Shown here: in pieces, positions 9,318 through 19,570 of the stretch
How positions within the stretch are numbered: position 1 is the first letter of the stretch
Layout: the number at the start of each line of letters is the position of its first letter
NCBI RefSeq assembly: GCF_030406085.1
Contig: NZ_CP129002.1
Coordinates: 995,584-1,059,583 of the forward strand
Source: Bartonella sp. TP
Lineage (GTDB): Bacteria > Pseudomonadota > Alphaproteobacteria > Rhizobiales > Rhizobiaceae
DNA length: 64,000 bases
Direction of reading: 5' to 3'
Notes under the pieces: model-generated
The model's input: the letters and a program-made list of their open reading frames with translations, nothing else
Told to the model about the DNA's origin: nothing
Databases searched by the model: none
Translations under genes and position numbers: made by a program

Positions 9318-10156
9318 GTAAGTTTGTTGGTTGCAATATGTAGAGCTATAGCTGCGGCATTAGAAACATTTAGAGATTTTATTCTCCCTGGTATGTGTAG
9401 TTTTGCTAAATAATTAACTGTAATTCGTGTGCGTTCCCGTAGGCCTTTACCTTCAGCTCCTAATACGATAGCAATTTTAGAGATAGGCTTTTGTAGCAGC
9501 GTTGTTTCTAAATTTGTTGGCCCCTCTGAATCCAAGCCAATGCTTGTAAACCCTAGCTGATGTAAATCATTTAGGGCGTTGCATAGGTTTGGTATGATGA
9601 TATAATCCAGCATATCAAGCGCACCAGAAGCTGTTTTGGCAAGCACGCTAGTTTCACTAGGGCTGTGTCGTGATGTTGTTATTATTGCATCTACATCAAA
9701 AGCTACGCAGCTACGCATTATTGCTCCGATGTTATGAGGATCTGTTATTTGATCTAACAAAACAACGCAGTGAGCATTTTTGAGATCACATATTCGTTTT
9801 TTTTCTAGCGGACTTGCTATGGCAATAATGCCTTGGTGAATCACGATATGGTTAAAAATTTTGTTTAGTGCATGAGTATTTACAATTTCTGTCTCAACCT
9901 CATTGAGAGAATCATATGGTTTTATTTTTTCTAATGCATTTTTAGTTAGTAACAGTTTATATATTTTTCTGCTTTTGTTTGCCAAGGCAGCTAAAACAGT
10001 ATGTATTCCATACAAATATATAGAATCTTTAGCTGTATAATTGTGGTTAATAGCAAGTTTATCTGTTATTATAGCGGAATTATTTTTTTTAGCGAAGCTT
10101 GTTTCTCTGTAGGATCGGCGTAGCCTTGCATAGTGAGAGTCTTTTTTAGTATTCAT
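9284..10156 (-). CDS. rlmB: 23S rRNA (guanosine-2'-O-)-methyltransferase, TrmH/RlmB family
   Basis: This SPOUT-class enzyme transfers a methyl group from S-adenosylmethionine to a 2'-hydroxyl, in RlmB at G2251 of 23S rRNA. After a basic N-terminal extension of about 45 residues come an L30e-like RNA-binding domain (YGIHTVLAAL, from about residue 49) and the knotted SPOUT domain. That domain has its three motifs: DPHNIGAIMRS, VLGAEGKGLR and IPGRIKSLNVSNAAAIALH. Other TrmH paralogues cannot be fully excluded. The gene converges with the DUF2155 gene and overlaps it by 34 bases. Confidence 0.92.
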   Translation of the reverse strand: MNTKKDSHYARLRRSYRETSFAKKNNSAIITDKLAINHNYTAKDSIYLYGIHTVLAALANKSRKIYKLLLTKNALEKIKPYDSLNEVETEIVNTHALNKIFNHIVIHQGIIAIASPLEKKRICDLKNAHCVVLLDQITDPHNIGAIMRSCVAFDVDAIITTSRHSPSETSVLAKTASGALDMLDYIIIPNLCNALNDLHQLGFTSIGLDSEGPTNLETTLLQKPISKIAIVLGAEGKGLRERTRITVNYLAKLHIPGRIKSLNVSNAAAIALHIATNKLTYSRHEASQKS

Positions 10157-10293
10157 GATTGAAGCTTTGTATATTTATTTTTATGTCTTGGCAAGAATTT
10201 TTTTAAATATACTCTTGCTATAATTTTGAGATTGCTATATTAATGATGTCGTTCATGTAAAATCTATATATTATTGTATTTAGGTTTTAATGT

Positions 10294-10377
10294 GGAGGGG
10301 TGCCCGAGTGGTTAAAGGGGGCGGACTGTAAATCCGTTGCGTATGCTACGTTGGTTCGAATCCAACCCCCTCCACCA
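10294..10377 (+). tRNA. tRNA-Tyr (anticodon GUA)
   Basis: A class II tRNA of 84 bases. The acceptor GGAGGGG pairs with CCCCTCC and the CCA is encoded. The anticodon stem encloses the loop CTGTAAA, reading GTA. It lies 20 bases before tRNA-Gly, so the two are probably co-transcribed. Confidence 0.96.
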
Positions 10378-10397
10378 TGTAATTTACTTCGTTGTTT

Positions 10398-10471
10398 GCG
10401 GGTATAGCTCAGTGGTAGAGCAGCAGCCTTCCAAGCTGAATATGCGGGTTCGATTCCCGCTACCCGCTCCA
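10398..10471 (+). tRNA. tRNA-Gly (anticodon UCC)
   Basis: A 74-base tRNA. The acceptor GCGGGTA pairs with TACCCGC, and the loop CTTCCAA gives anticodon TCC. The CCA is encoded. It lies between tRNA-Tyr and tuf, an order seen in many proteobacteria. Confidence 0.96.
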
Positions 10472-10607
10472 ATAGGTTTATGGTATAAACGGTAAATTAT
10501 ATCGGAACAGCATTAGCTTTTCTATTATTGTGTTAATGGTAAGGCTGTGTTATTGAATTTTTTAGGATTTGTAAATTAATTTTCGCAATCTTTAAGGGGT
10601 CTGCATA

Positions 10608-11783
10608 ATGGCAAAAAGTAAGTTTGAACGTAATAAGCCGCATGTTAATATAGGTACGATAGGGCATGTTGATCATGGAAAGACCTCATTGACGGCGGCA
10701 ATTACGAAATATTTCGGTGAGTTTCGCGCTTATGATCAAATCGATGCAGCTCCAGAAGAAAGAGCTCGCGGTATAACTATTTCTACGGCTCATGTGGAGT
10801 ATGAAACAGAACAGCGCCATTATGCGCATGTGGATTGCCCTGGACATGCCGATTATGTAAAAAATATGATTACTGGTGCGGCTCAGATGGATGGAGCGAT
10901 ATTGGTTGTTTCTGCAGCTGATGGCCCTATGCCGCAAACGCGTGAGCATATTTTGCTTGCTCGACAAGTTGGGGTTCCTGCTATAGTGGTTTTTCTGAAT
11001 AAGGTAGATCAAGTTGATGACGCAGAGCTTCTGGAATTAGTTGAGCTAGAAGTTCGTGAGCTATTATCTAAATACGACTTTCCCGGCGATGACATACCTG
11101 TTGTGAAGGGTTCTGCTTTAGCTGCGTTAGAGGACAGTGATAAAACTATTGGAGAAGATGCTGTTAGACAATTAATGGCCGAAGTTGATAAATATATTCC
11201 AACTCCTCAGCGCCCGATTGATCAGCCGTTTTTGATGCCAATCGAGGATGTTTTTTCTATTTCTGGTCGTGGTACTGTTGTTACAGGGCGTGTTGAGCGT
11301 GGCGTGGTGAAAGTTGGCGAAGAAATTGAAATTGTGGGTATTAAACCTACTTCAAAAACTACAGTAACTGGTGTAGAAATGTTCCGCAAGCTTCTAGATC
11401 AAGGTGAAGCTGGTGATAATATTGGGGCTTTGTTGCGCGGGGTTGACAGAGAAGGTGTTGAACGTGGGCAGGTTTTAGCAAAGCCCGGAACAGTTACTCC
11501 ACATACGAAATTTCAGGCAGAGGCTTATATTTTGACAAAAGATGAAGGTGGTCGCCATACTCCATTTTTTACAAATTATCGTCCGCAATTTTATTTTAGG
11601 ACTACAGATGTCACTGGTATAGTTAGCCTTCCGGCTGATGTGGAAATGGTGATGCCAGGTGATAATGTTGCTGTAGATGTTTCGTTGATTGTTCCAATAG
11701 CAATGGAAGAAAAATTACGTTTTGCTATACGTGAAGGTGGTCGGACCGTCGGGGCTGGAATAGTGGCAAAGATAATAGAGTAA
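10608..11783 (+). CDS. tuf: Translation elongation factor EF-Tu
   Basis: EF-Tu carries aminoacyl-tRNA to the ribosome as a GTP complex. The GTPase motifs are visible: GHVDHGKT (19-26), the switch I ARGITIS region, DCPGHADY and NKVD. Domains 2 and 3 follow with an intact C-terminus ([13 protein letters not shown]). The length of 391 residues is typical for alphaproteobacteria. AAGGGG lies just upstream of the ATG. tRNA-Tyr and tRNA-Gly precede it and tRNA-Trp follows, so the unit may be transcribed with the tRNAs. fusA is not adjacent. Confidence 0.98.
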   Translation: MAKSKFERNKPHVNIGTIGHVDHGKTSLTAAITKYFGEFRAYDQIDAAPEERARGITISTAHVEYETEQRHYAHVDCPGHADYVKNMITGAAQMDGAILVVSAADGPMPQTREHILLARQVGVPAIVVFLNKVDQVDDAELLELVELEVRELLSKYDFPGDDIPVVKGSALAALEDSDKTIGEDAVRQLMAEVDKYIPTPQRPIDQPFLMPIEDVFSISGRGTVVTGRVERGVVKVGEEIEIVGIKPTSKTTVTGVEMFRKLLDQGEAGDNIGALLRGVDREGVERGQVLAKPGTVTPHTKFQAEAYILTKDEGGRHTPFFTNYRPQFYFRTTDVTGIVSLPADVEMVMPGDNVAVDVSLIVPIAMEEKLRFAIREGGRTVGAGIVAKIIE

Positions 11784-11836
11784 GAGTATATAGGAACTTT
11801 TCAATAGAATAGGTTTTTAGAGCTTTTATAAAATTT

Positions 11837-11912
<76 letters not shown>

Positions 11913-11948
11913 TTTGATGCTATTTTATTATGGGAAAATACAAGCTAT

Positions 11949-12161
11949 ATGAAAATGAATATAAAGCCTGGTTTGTTTATTAAGCAGGTGAAATCTGAAG
12001 CAAAAAAAATTGTTTGGCCAAGTCGTCGTGAAGCGACAATTTCGATGATATCTGTTTGTATGATGGTTTTTGTGTCTTCTATTGTTTTGTTTTTGATGGA
12101 TCGACTTATAGAGTTTTCTGTATGGCGGTTTATTGGATTATTAGAAGCTATCTTTGGTTAG
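11949..12161 (+). CDS. secE: Preprotein translocase subunit SecE
   Basis: SecE is the small membrane subunit that clamps SecY in the inner-membrane translocon. The 70-residue product is the short single-helix form. An amphipathic cytoplasmic stretch with EAKKIVWPSRREA (the conserved V-W-P-S-R motif) is followed by one transmembrane helix at about residues 29-51. It starts 36 bases after tRNA-Trp and is followed by nusG after 17 bases, the conserved secE-nusG pair. Confidence 0.95.
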   Translation: MKMNIKPGLFIKQVKSEAKKIVWPSRREATISMISVCMMVFVSSIVLFLMDRLIEFSVWRFIGLLEAIFG

Positions 12162-12178
12162 CTTGAGGGGTATAAGCT

Positions 12179-12709
12179 ATGGCTATGAATTGGTATATTA
12201 TTCAAGCTTATGCAAATTTTGAAAAAAAAGTTGCTGAGTCTATAGAGCGTGAGGCTAAGCGTAAGGGGTTAGATAGCTATATAGAGAAGATTTTGATTCC
12301 TGTTGAAAAGGTTGTGGAAGTACGACGTGGAAAAAAAATAAATACAGAGCGTAAATTTTTTCCAGGTTATGTTTTGATTCGTGTTGATTTAGTTGATGAA
12401 GTTTTTCACTTAATTAAAACTACGCCGCGTGTTAGTGGATTTTTGGGTTCAGAAACTACACCTACGCCTATTTCGGATAGCGAAGCCGACTATATTATGG
12501 GTAAAATGCATGAAGAACAGCAAAAACCAGTTTCTTCCGTTATCTATGAAATTGGTGAATCCGTGCGTGTGATAGATGGTCCTTTTGTTAGTTTTACCGG
12601 AATAGTACAGGAAGTAGAAGCCGAAAGATCTCGATTGAAGGTTGAAGTGTCTATTTTTGGCAGAGCTACTCCGGTTGATTTAGATTACTCGCAGGTCGAA
12701 AAGGGCTGA
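12179..12709 (+). CDS. nusG: Transcription termination/antitermination protein NusG
   Basis: NusG binds RNA polymerase and couples it to Rho or to the ribosome. The 176-residue product has the NGN domain (MNWYIIQAYANFEKKVAE, FPGYVLI, TPRVSGFLG) and a C-terminal KOW domain (GESVRVIDGPFVSFTG). The ATG at 12179 is favoured over the in-frame ATG at 12185 because GAGGGG ends eight bases before it. Confidence 0.97.
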   Translation: MAMNWYIIQAYANFEKKVAESIEREAKRKGLDSYIEKILIPVEKVVEVRRGKKINTERKFFPGYVLIRVDLVDEVFHLIKTTPRVSGFLGSETTPTPISDSEADYIMGKMHEEQQKPVSSVIYEIGESVRVIDGPFVSFTGIVQEVEAERSRLKVEVSIFGRATPVDLDYSQVEKG

Positions 12710-12722
12710 GGTAAATAAAATT

Positions 12723-12754
12723 AACAATTATGCTATAACGCTATTGTTTTTTTT
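12723..12754 (+). terminator. Weak possible terminator after nusG
   Basis: The arms AACAAT (12723-12728) and ATTGTT (12743-12748) flank a 14-base loop, and a run of T continues to 12754. The stem is short and AT-rich, so termination would be partial at best. It would separate secE-nusG from rplK. Confidence 0.35.
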
Positions 12755-12911
12755 ATTATTTTGTACTAGACTAATGTTAGTTTATGGTGGGAGATGATTT
12801 TGATTGTAGCCACTCAAATTATTCGAACCACCTTAATGCTGCTGGACTTAAATTGCGTATGTGATTTTTGCCGGTTAATTGTAGCGAAATATAGTTTAAG
12901 AGGCAGTTTGT
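12755..12911 (+). promoter_or_regulatory. Leader region of the rplKA operon
   Basis: These 157 bases before rplK contain no open frame of note. GGTGG (12786-12790) and CCACC (12828-12832) could pair to form a long-range stem. In bacteria the rplKA mRNA often carries a binding site for L1 that mimics 23S rRNA. I cannot confirm such a site by eye. Either a promoter or an autoregulatory leader would be expected here. Confidence 0.3.
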
Positions 12912-13343
12912 ATGGCTAAAAAAGTTATAGGTCAATTGAGGTTGCATGTTCCTGCTGGGACCGCGAATCCTTCTCCTCCAATAGGTCCAGCCTTGGGTCA
13001 GCGTGGGCTTAATATTATGGAGTTTTGTAAGGCTTTTAATGCTTCTTCACAAGATGTTGTTGATAAAGGTGTGCCTGTGCCTGTGGTAATTACTTATTAT
13101 CATGATAAATCTTTTAGTTTTTTGATGAAAACTCCGCCAGTCTCTTATTTTCTGAAAAAAGAAGCTGGTATTTCTTCTGGTTCTAAAGAACCTGGAAAGT
13201 CTTTTGTTGCTAAGCTTTCTCGTGAGCAGATAAGAAATATTGCAGAAATTAAGATGAAGGATCTTAACGCTAATGATTTAGATGCTGCCGCTCGTATAAT
13301 AGAAGGGTCAGCTTATTCTCTGGGGATAGAGGTGGTAGACTAA
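12912..13343 (+). CDS. rplK: 50S ribosomal protein L11
   Basis: L11 binds the GTPase-associated centre of 23S rRNA. The 143-residue product shows the proline-rich N-terminal segment [16 protein letters not shown] and the C-terminal rRNA-binding domain ([16 protein letters not shown]). AGAGG precedes the ATG. rplA starts two bases after its stop codon, so the two are translationally linked. Confidence 0.98.
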   Translation: MAKKVIGQLRLHVPAGTANPSPPIGPALGQRGLNIMEFCKAFNASSQDVVDKGVPVPVVITYYHDKSFSFLMKTPPVSYFLKKEAGISSGSKEPGKSFVAKLSREQIRNIAEIKMKDLNANDLDAAARIIEGSAYSLGIEVVD

Positions 13344-13344
13344 T

Positions 13345-14049
13345 ATGGTTAAGCTTACAAAAAGAATTCAAAAAATATCAGCGGACGTGAATAAGGATAA
13401 ATTTTATCCTTTGACTGATGCTGTCGCTTTGGTTAAAGAACGCGCTGTGGCTAAATTTGATGAGACTATTGAGGTTGCTGTTAATTTGGGTGTAGATCCT
13501 CGTCATGCTGATCAAATGGTGCGTGGTGTTGCTAATTTGCCTAATGGTACAGGTAGGACTGTACGTGTTGCGGTTTTTGCTCGGGCTGATAAGGCTGATG
13601 AGGCTAAGGAGGCTGGCGCTGATATTGTTGGCGCTGAAGATTTGGTGGAGTCTATAGCGAGTGGTAAAATTGAATTTGACCGTTGTATAGCAACTCCTGA
13701 TATGATGCCGCTTGTTGGGCGTTTGGGAAAAATTCTTGGGCCTCGTAATTTGATGCCAAATCCTAAGGTTGGTACAGTGACTACTGATGTGGCTGCGGCT
13801 GTGAAGGCTTCTAAGGGTGGAGCAGTAGAATTTAAGGTTGAAAAAGCGGGTATTGTTCATGCTGGTGTAGGAAAAGCCTCTTTTTCTTCTGATAAACTTA
13901 TAGAAAATATATCTGCTTTTGTTTCCGCTATTATTAGGTCTAAGCCTGTGGGGGCTAAGGGAGAATATATTCGTCGAGTTTCACTTTCTTCTACTATGGG
14001 GGTTGGAATTAAGGTGGATCCGTCAGAGCTTCGTGTTTCGAATTTATAA
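13345..14049 (+). CDS. rplA: 50S ribosomal protein L1
   Basis: L1 forms the stalk at the tRNA exit site and represses its own operon by binding mRNA. The 234-residue product has family segments [36 protein letters not shown] and [11 protein letters not shown]. Its binding site GAGGTGG lies inside the end of rplK. Confidence 0.98.
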   Translation: MVKLTKRIQKISADVNKDKFYPLTDAVALVKERAVAKFDETIEVAVNLGVDPRHADQMVRGVANLPNGTGRTVRVAVFARADKADEAKEAGADIVGAEDLVESIASGKIEFDRCIATPDMMPLVGRLGKILGPRNLMPNPKVGTVTTDVAAAVKASKGGAVEFKVEKAGIVHAGVGKASFSSDKLIENISAFVSAIIRSKPVGAKGEYIRRVSLSSTMGVGIKVDPSELRVSNL

Positions 14050-14308
14050 GAGGTGTTTTTGTTAATCAGCTTTGGGCGTTAGCCTGAGGGCACCGTTTGG
14101 TGCGTTCTGTCCAAGAGTATGGGTGATGTTTAATCTTAATTTATGCCTATACGAGACGGATGAATACTTTGCATTTTTTTTGGCGAAGTGTTGTCCATAG
14201 CGCTTTTGATTATTCATGAGCGGGCAGATATTTCGCTGTTGTTAGTTGGTTTTGTGCCCGGCAACTTTTGTTTAATAGGTTTTTTAACCGTTATATGTGG
14301 AGAAAAAG
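14050..14308 (+). promoter_or_regulatory. Long leader before rplJL, likely L10 autoregulatory leader
   Basis: A 259-base stretch without a gene lies between rplA and the start of rplJ. It has several possible hairpins, the clearest being GCACC (14090-14094) with GGTGC (14099-14103) around a GTTT loop. The untranslated rplJL leader is the known site where L10/L12 represses translation in many bacteria. The length and position fit, but the kink-turn motif was not verified, and an internal promoter is also possible. Confidence 0.45.
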
Positions 14309-14821
14309 TTGAATAAAGAGGAAAAACGAATATTCGTAGCTTGGCTAAATGATGTTTTTCTTAAATCTGGCTCAGTTGTTGTAGCTCATTATTCTGGTCT
14401 TACGGTTAGCCATCTTTATAGTCTTAGATCTAAGATGCGTGAAGCTGGGGGGGGCGTTAAGGTAGCAAAAAATCGTTTGGCTAGAATCGCGCTTCAAGGT
14501 ACGGATTCAGAGGGATTAATTGATTTTTTTACTGGTCAAACTCTTATTGGATACGCTGATGATCCTATGGTTGCCCCCAAAATTTTGGTAAACTTTGCTA
14601 AGGATAATCCTAACTTGGTTATCCTTGGGGGTGGCATGGGTAGCAAGGCTCTTAAGGCTGAAGATGTTGGAGTCTTGGCTGCTCTTCCTTCATTGGATGA
14701 ATTGCGGGCAAAAATCGTTGGTGTTTGTGTTGCTCCTGCTGCAAATCTTGCTAGGATCACAAATGCACCTGCTTCTAAATTAGCTCGGGTTTTTTCTGCT
14801 TATGCTGAAAAGGCAGCTTGA
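14309..14821 (+). CDS. rplJ: 50S ribosomal protein L10
   Basis: L10 anchors the L7/L12 stalk dimers to the ribosome. The product has the family core [13 protein letters not shown] and [11 protein letters not shown]. The start is decided by a binding site. GGAG at 14299-14302 lies six bases before a TTG at 14309, which puts the initiator exactly where relatives have Met (M-N-x-x-E-K-R). The longer GTG frame from 14297 would place that binding site inside the gene. The resulting length is 170 residues, normal for the family. rplL follows at 57 bases. Confidence 0.95.
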   Translation: MNKEEKRIFVAWLNDVFLKSGSVVVAHYSGLTVSHLYSLRSKMREAGGGVKVAKNRLARIALQGTDSEGLIDFFTGQTLIGYADDPMVAPKILVNFAKDNPNLVILGGGMGSKALKAEDVGVLAALPSLDELRAKIVGVCVAPAANLARITNAPASKLARVFSAYAEKAA

Positions 14822-14878
14822 AACTGAGTGAATTTATTTAATTACAAAATATAATATTAATTGAGGATATAATTAATT

Positions 14879-15250
14879 ATGGCTGATATAGCAAAACTTG
14901 TTGAAGAATTGTCAACTCTTACTGTTTTAGAAGCGGCTGAGCTTTCAAAGGCTCTAGAAGAAGCTTGGGGTGTTTCTGCTGCAGCTCCTGTTGCTGTAGC
15001 TTCTGCTTCTGGTGGATCGGCGGCACCTGTTGAAGAAAAAACTGAATTTGATGTTATTTTATTAGATGCCGGAGCGCAGAAAATAAATGTTATTAAAGAG
15101 GTCCGTGGTGTAACGGGTCTTGGATTAAAAGAGGCTAAGGATCTTGTAGAGGGTGCTCCTAAGCCAGTCAAAGAAGGTGTTTCTAAGGATGAAGCAGAAA
15201 AACTTAAGGCCCAACTTGAAGCTGCTGGCGCAAAAATTGAACTCAAATAA
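14879..15250 (+). CDS. rplL: 50S ribosomal protein L7/L12
   Basis: L7/L12 forms the flexible stalk that recruits translation factors. The 123-residue product has an N-terminal dimerisation segment, an Ala/Val-rich hinge (about 38-55) and the C-terminal domain with [20 protein letters not shown] and [17 protein letters not shown] precedes the ATG. A hairpin terminator follows before rpoB. Confidence 0.98.
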   Translation: MADIAKLVEELSTLTVLEAAELSKALEEAWGVSAAAPVAVASASGGSAAPVEEKTEFDVILLDAGAQKINVIKEVRGVTGLGLKEAKDLVEGAPKPVKEGVSKDEAEKLKAQLEAAGAKIELK

Positions 15251-15279
15251 TCTAGTTCAGTATTCTGTATAAAATCTAC

Positions 15280-15311
15280 GAGTTGGCGATAATTTATTGC
15301 CAACTCTTTTT
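15280..15311 (+). terminator. Intrinsic terminator/attenuator between rplL and rpoB
   Basis: A perfect eight-base stem GAGTTGGC (15280-15287) with GCCAACTC (15299-15306) encloses an 11-base loop and is followed by TTTTT. It lies 30 bases after rplL and 78 before the rpoB start. A partial terminator at this position is known in E. coli, where it lowers polymerase-subunit expression relative to L12. The same role is inferred here. Confidence 0.8.
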
Positions 15312-15389
15312 GTTCAATTTATTTTTTATAGTCTTTAGCTTATAATATAAATTTTGTTAATATTAATAAATCAAAATCGAGGGGCAGGC

Positions 15390-18300
15390 ATGGCGTATAG
15401 CCTATCATTTCATGGTCGCGAACGTATCCGTAAAATTTTTGGTAAAATTCCTGAAGTAGCTAAGATGCCGAATCTTATTGAGATTCAAAAAACGTCTTAT
15501 GAAAAATTTTTGATGATGCACGAGCCTGAAACAGCTAGGCCGGATGAGGGTTTACAATCCGTTTTGAGCTCTATTTTTCCTGTAGAAGATTTTTCTGGGA
15601 CGGCTCGCTTGGAATTTGTTAAATATGCATTTGATAAGCCAAAATATGATGTTGAAGAGTGTCAGCAGCGCGATTTAACTTACGCTGCTCCGCTTCGTGT
15701 TACCTTGCGTTTGATAGTTTTTGATGTAGAGGATGATGTTAAGTCGCGTTCTATTAAAGATATTAAGGAGCAGGACGTTTATCTTGGCGATATGCCTCTT
15801 ATGACGGAGAAGGGCACTTTCATTGTTAATGGTACTGAGCGTGTTATTGTATCTCAGATGCATAGGTCGCCTGGTGTTTTCTTTGATCATGATAAAGGGA
15901 AAACTCATGGTTCTGGTAAGGTTTTGTTTGCCTCGCGTGTTATACCGTATCGTGGATCTTGGCTGGATATAGAATTTGATCCCAAGGATCTTATTTATGT
16001 TCGGATTGATCGTCGTCGTAAACTTCCTGTTACTACCTTGCTTATGGCTTTGGGCATGGACGCACAAGAGATTTTTTCTGTATTTTATAAGGTTGTTACG
16101 TTTTCTTATTCTAAAGGGCAATGGGTTATGCCCTATGTTGCTAATAAATTTAAGGGCACCAAGCTTACTTATGATCTAATTAATGCAAAAACAGGTGAAG
16201 TTGTTGCTTCCGTGGGAGAAAAATTAACAGCTCGTATGGCAAAGCAGTTAGCTGAAAATGGTTTAGGCTCTATAATAGTGCCAGCAGAAGAACTTTATGG
16301 TGCTTATCTTTCTGAGGATTTAGTTAATGCAAAAACGGGTGAGATTTATTTAGAGGCTGGTGAAGAGTTAGATGCAAAAATTGTCGATTCATTGCATGAG
16401 CTTGGAATAAAAAAAGTTAATGTTTTAGATATCGATCATGTTAATGTTGGTGCTTATTTACGTAATACATTAGTTGCAGATAAAAACTCTTCATATCAAG
16501 AAGCTTTGTTTGATATTTATCGTGTTATGCGTCCAGGCGAGCCTCCTACGCTAGAGGGCGCTGAGCTTCTGTTTCGGTCATTATTTTTTGACCCTGAAAG
16601 GTATGATCTTTCGGCGGTAGGTCGTGTTAAAATGAATATGCGCTTAGGCTTAGAATGTCCAGATGATGTTCGAACGTTGCGCAAAGAAGATATTATTGCA
16701 GTTTTGCAAACGCTTATAGCTCTTCGTGATGGAGAAGGCTTAGTAGATGATATTGACAATTTGGGAAATAGGCGCGTTCGCTCGGTTGGTGAGTTGATAG
16801 AAAATCAATATCGTCTTGGTTTGGTGCGTATGGAACGTGCAATTAAAGAACGGATGTCTTCGGTAGAAATTGACACTGTTATGCCGCAAGATCTAGTTAA
16901 TGCAAAGCCTTCTACTGCAGCGATTAGAGAGTTTTTTGGTTCTTCTCAGCTTTCACAGTTTATGGATCAAACAAATCCTCTTTCGGAAATTACGCATAAA
17001 AGGCGTGTTTCTGCTTTGGGGCCAGGTGGATTAACTAGAGATAGAGCTGGATTTGAAGTACGCGATGTGCATCCGACGCATTATGGCCGCATATGTCCTA
17101 TTGAGACGCCGGAGGGACCAAATATAGGCTTGATTAATTCATTAGCAACTTTTGCTAGAGTTAATAAATATGGCTTTATAGAAAGTCCTTATCGTAAGAT
17201 TATTAATGGCAAGGTTACTAATGAAGTTGTGTATCTTTCTGCAATGCAAGAGGCAAAATATTATATAGCTCAGGCTAATTCTACAATTGCGGAAGATAAT
17301 TCTTTGTCTGATGATTTTGTAGTTTGTCGACATGCAGGTGAAGTTTTGATGTCTCCACGGGAGAATATTGATCTTATGGATGTATCCCCGAAACAAGTTG
17401 TGTCTGCAGCGGCGGCGCTTATTCCGTTTTTGGAAAATGATGATGCAAACCGTGCTCTTATGGGGTCCAATATGCAACGGCAGGCCGTGCCACTTTTGCG
17501 TTCGGAGGCGCCGTTTGTGGGTACAGGTATGGAAGCTATTGTGGCTAAGGATTCTGGCGCAGCTATCTCTGCGAAGCGAGATGGTGTAGTTGATATGGTT
17601 GATGCAAATAGAATAGTTATTAGAGCAACAGAGGCTGTTGATCTATCGCATTCTTTAGTGGATATTTATCGTTTGCAAAAATTTCAACGCTCAAATCAGT
17701 CTACCTGTATAAATCAAAAGCCTATTGTTAAAGTTGGTGATATTGTTAAAAAGGGCGATATTATTGCTGATGGTCCTTCCACCGATTTGGGTGATTTAGC
17801 ATTGGGGCGGAACGTTTTAGTAGCCTTTATGCCATGGAATGGTTACAATTATGAAGATTCTATATTGTTATCCGAAAAAATTGTGGCTGATGATGTCTTC
17901 ACTTCTATACATATAGAAGAATTTGAGGTTGTGGCTAGAGACACGAAGCTTGGTGCAGAAGAAATTACTCGTGATATACCTAATGTTTCTGAGGAAGCTT
18001 TGCGCAATTTGGATGAAGCTGGTATAGTGCATGTAGGGGCTGAAGTTCATCCTGGAGATATCTTAGTTGGCAAGATTACTCCAAAGGGCGAAAGTCCTAT
18101 GACGCCAGAAGAAAAATTGCTGCGTGCCATTTTTGGTGAAAAAGCTTCTGATGTCCGTGATACTTCTATGCGTATGCCTCCCGGAAACTTTGGAACAGTT
18201 GTAGAAGTGCGCGTTTTTAATAGACACGGCGTTGAAAAAGATGAGCGTGCATTGGCTTTAGAGCATCAACAAATAGAAACCTTGGTTAAAGATCGTGATG

Positions 18301-19526
18301 ATGAACGAGCAATTTTGGATAGGAACATCTATAAGCAACTTTATGATATGATCCTTAACAAAAAAGCTATTAAAGGACCTGCTGGTTTTAAGGAGGGCTC
18401 TAAGCTGACGAGCAGTTTGCTACAGAGTATACCAAGGTCCCAATGGTGGCTGTTTGCTTTTGAACAAGAAAAATTTCAAGGTGAAATTGAGGCTATACGC
18501 AAGCAATATGATGAATCTAAGTCATTATTGACGCAGCGTTTCGAGGATAAGGTTGAGAAAATTCGCAAGGGTGATGATATGCTGCCTGGTGTTATGAAAA
18601 TGGTAAAAGTTTTCGTAGCGGTTAAGCGAAAAATTCAACCTGGTGATAAAATGGCTGGCCGCCACGGTAATAAGGGGGTAGTTTCTCGCATTTTACCCGT
18701 GGAGGATATGCCTTATCTTGAGGATGGTACGCACGCTGATATAGTTCTAAATCCTTTAGGTGTGCCTAGTCGTATGAATGTGGGGCAAATTTTGGAAACA
18801 CATTTGGGCTGGGCTTGTAAGGGTTTAGGAAAGCAAATCGATGTTTTGCTTAGTCAGTATCGCGTCTCTAATAGCATTGACGAGTTGCGCTCAAAACTCA
18901 CACATATTTTGCCTGAAAATGGACGTAATGTAGCTGTTGATGAATATGATGATGATTCAATTGTTCGTTTAGCAGAACAAATGAAGGACGGCGTTTCTAT
19001 TGCAACTCCGGTTTTTGACGGAGCTCATGAAGCAGATATTAATGATATGCTTAGTGAGGCGGGGTTAAATACATCCGGGCAGGTAACTTTATACGATGGT
19101 CGTACAGGCGAAGCATTTGATAGACCCGTAACCGTTGGTTATATTTATATGTTGAAATTACACCATCTTGTGGATGATAAAATTCATGCTCGCTCCATTG
19201 GACCTTATTCGCTTGTGACACAGCAGCCATTGGGCGGTAAAGCGCAATTTGGTGGCCAACGATTTGGTGAAATGGAAGTATGGGCTTTAGAAGCTTATGG
19301 GGCTGCTTATACTTTGCAGGAAATGTTAACGGTAAAGTCTGATGATGTAGCCGGAAGAACTAAGGTTTATGAAGCTATAGTTCGTGGCGACGATACTTTT
19401 GAGACAGGAATTCCTGAAAGCTTTAATGTTTTGGTAAAAGAGATGCGCTCTCTTGGCTTAAATGTTGAATTGGATGATATAAATAAACTAACATTGCAAC
19501 AGCAAATAATAGAGGATAATAGCTAA
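15390..19526 (+). CDS. rpoB: DNA-directed RNA polymerase subunit beta
   Basis: RpoB forms one claw of RNA polymerase and contributes to the active centre and the rifampicin pocket. The 1378-residue product carries the expected blocks: the rifampicin region [58 protein letters not shown]-like sequence and [21 protein letters not shown]. The frame is open from a TTG at 15354, but the ATG at 15390 ([15 protein letters not shown]) is clearly the start. It matches relatives and has GAGGGG five bases upstream. Confidence 0.98.
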   Translation: MAYSLSFHGRERIRKIFGKIPEVAKMPNLIEIQKTSYEKFLMMHEPETARPDEGLQSVLSSIFPVEDFSGTARLEFVKYAFDKPKYDVEECQQRDLTYAAPLRVTLRLIVFDVEDDVKSRSIKDIKEQDVYLGDMPLMTEKGTFIVNGTERVIVSQMHRSPGVFFDHDKGKTHGSGKVLFASRVIPYRGSWLDIEFDPKDLIYVRIDRRRKLPVTTLLMALGMDAQEIFSVFYKVVTFSYSKGQWVMPYVANKFKGTKLTYDLINAKTGEVVASVGEKLTARMAKQLAENGLGSIIVPAEELYGAYLSEDLVNAKTGEIYLEAGEELDAKIVDSLHELGIKKVNVLDIDHVNVGAYLRNTLVADKNSSYQEALFDIYRVMRPGEPPTLEGAELLFRSLFFDPERYDLSAVGRVKMNMRLGLECPDDVRTLRKEDIIAVLQTLIALRDGEGLVDDIDNLGNRRVRSVGELIENQYRLGLVRMERAIKERMSSVEIDTVMPQDLVNAKPSTAAIREFFGSSQLSQFMDQTNPLSEITHKRRVSALGPGGLTRDRAGFEVRDVHPTHYGRICPIETPEGPNIGLINSLATFARVNKYGFIESPYRKIINGKVTNEVVYLSAMQEAKYYIAQANSTIAEDNSLSDDFVVCRHAGEVLMSPRENIDLMDVSPKQVVSAAAALIPFLENDDANRALMGSNMQRQAVPLLRSEAPFVGTGMEAIVAKDSGAAISAKRDGVVDMVDANRIVIRATEAVDLSHSLVDIYRLQKFQRSNQSTCINQKPIVKVGDIVKKGDIIADGPSTDLGDLALGRNVLVAFMPWNGYNYEDSILLSEKIVADDVFTSIHIEEFEVVARDTKLGAEEITRDIPNVSEEALRNLDEAGIVHVGAEVHPGDILVGKITPKGESPMTPEEKLLRAIFGEKASDVRDTSMRMPPGNFGTVVEVRVFNRHGVEKDERALALEHQQIETLVKDRDDERAILDRNIYKQLYDMILNKKAIKGPAGFKEGSKLTSSLLQSIPRSQWWLFAFEQEKFQGEIEAIRKQYDESKSLLTQRFEDKVEKIRKGDDMLPGVMKMVKVFVAVKRKIQPGDKMAGRHGNKGVVSRILPVEDMPYLEDGTHADIVLNPLGVPSRMNVGQILETHLGWACKGLGKQIDVLLSQYRVSNSIDELRSKLTHILPENGRNVAVDEYDDDSIVRLAEQMKDGVSIATPVFDGAHEADINDMLSEAGLNTSGQVTLYDGRTGEAFDRPVTVGYIYMLKLHHLVDDKIHARSIGPYSLVTQQPLGGKAQFGGQRFGEMEVWALEAYGAAYTLQEMLTVKSDDVAGRTKVYEAIVRGDDTFETGIPESFNVLVKEMRSLGLNVELDDINKLTLQQQIIEDNS

Positions 19527-19570
19527 GTGCTATTTTACTACGTTTTACTTAACATGATTAGGAGATAAGC

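Noticed and set aside
10287-10472. A 61-codon frame antisense to tRNA-Tyr and tRNA-Gly
   Set aside because: Its peptide (GGGGWIRTN, LQSAPFNHSGTPP) is the well-known artefact of translating the reverse strand of tRNA genes.
13378-13860. A 160-codon frame on the minus strand inside rplA
   Set aside because: It is rich in Ser, Thr, Asn and His from reversed codons, matches no family, and the plus-strand gene is certain.
15354-15389. Twelve-residue N-terminal extension of RpoB from a TTG
   Set aside because: GAGGGG and the family start MAYSLSF place initiation at 15390; the extension would include the binding site.
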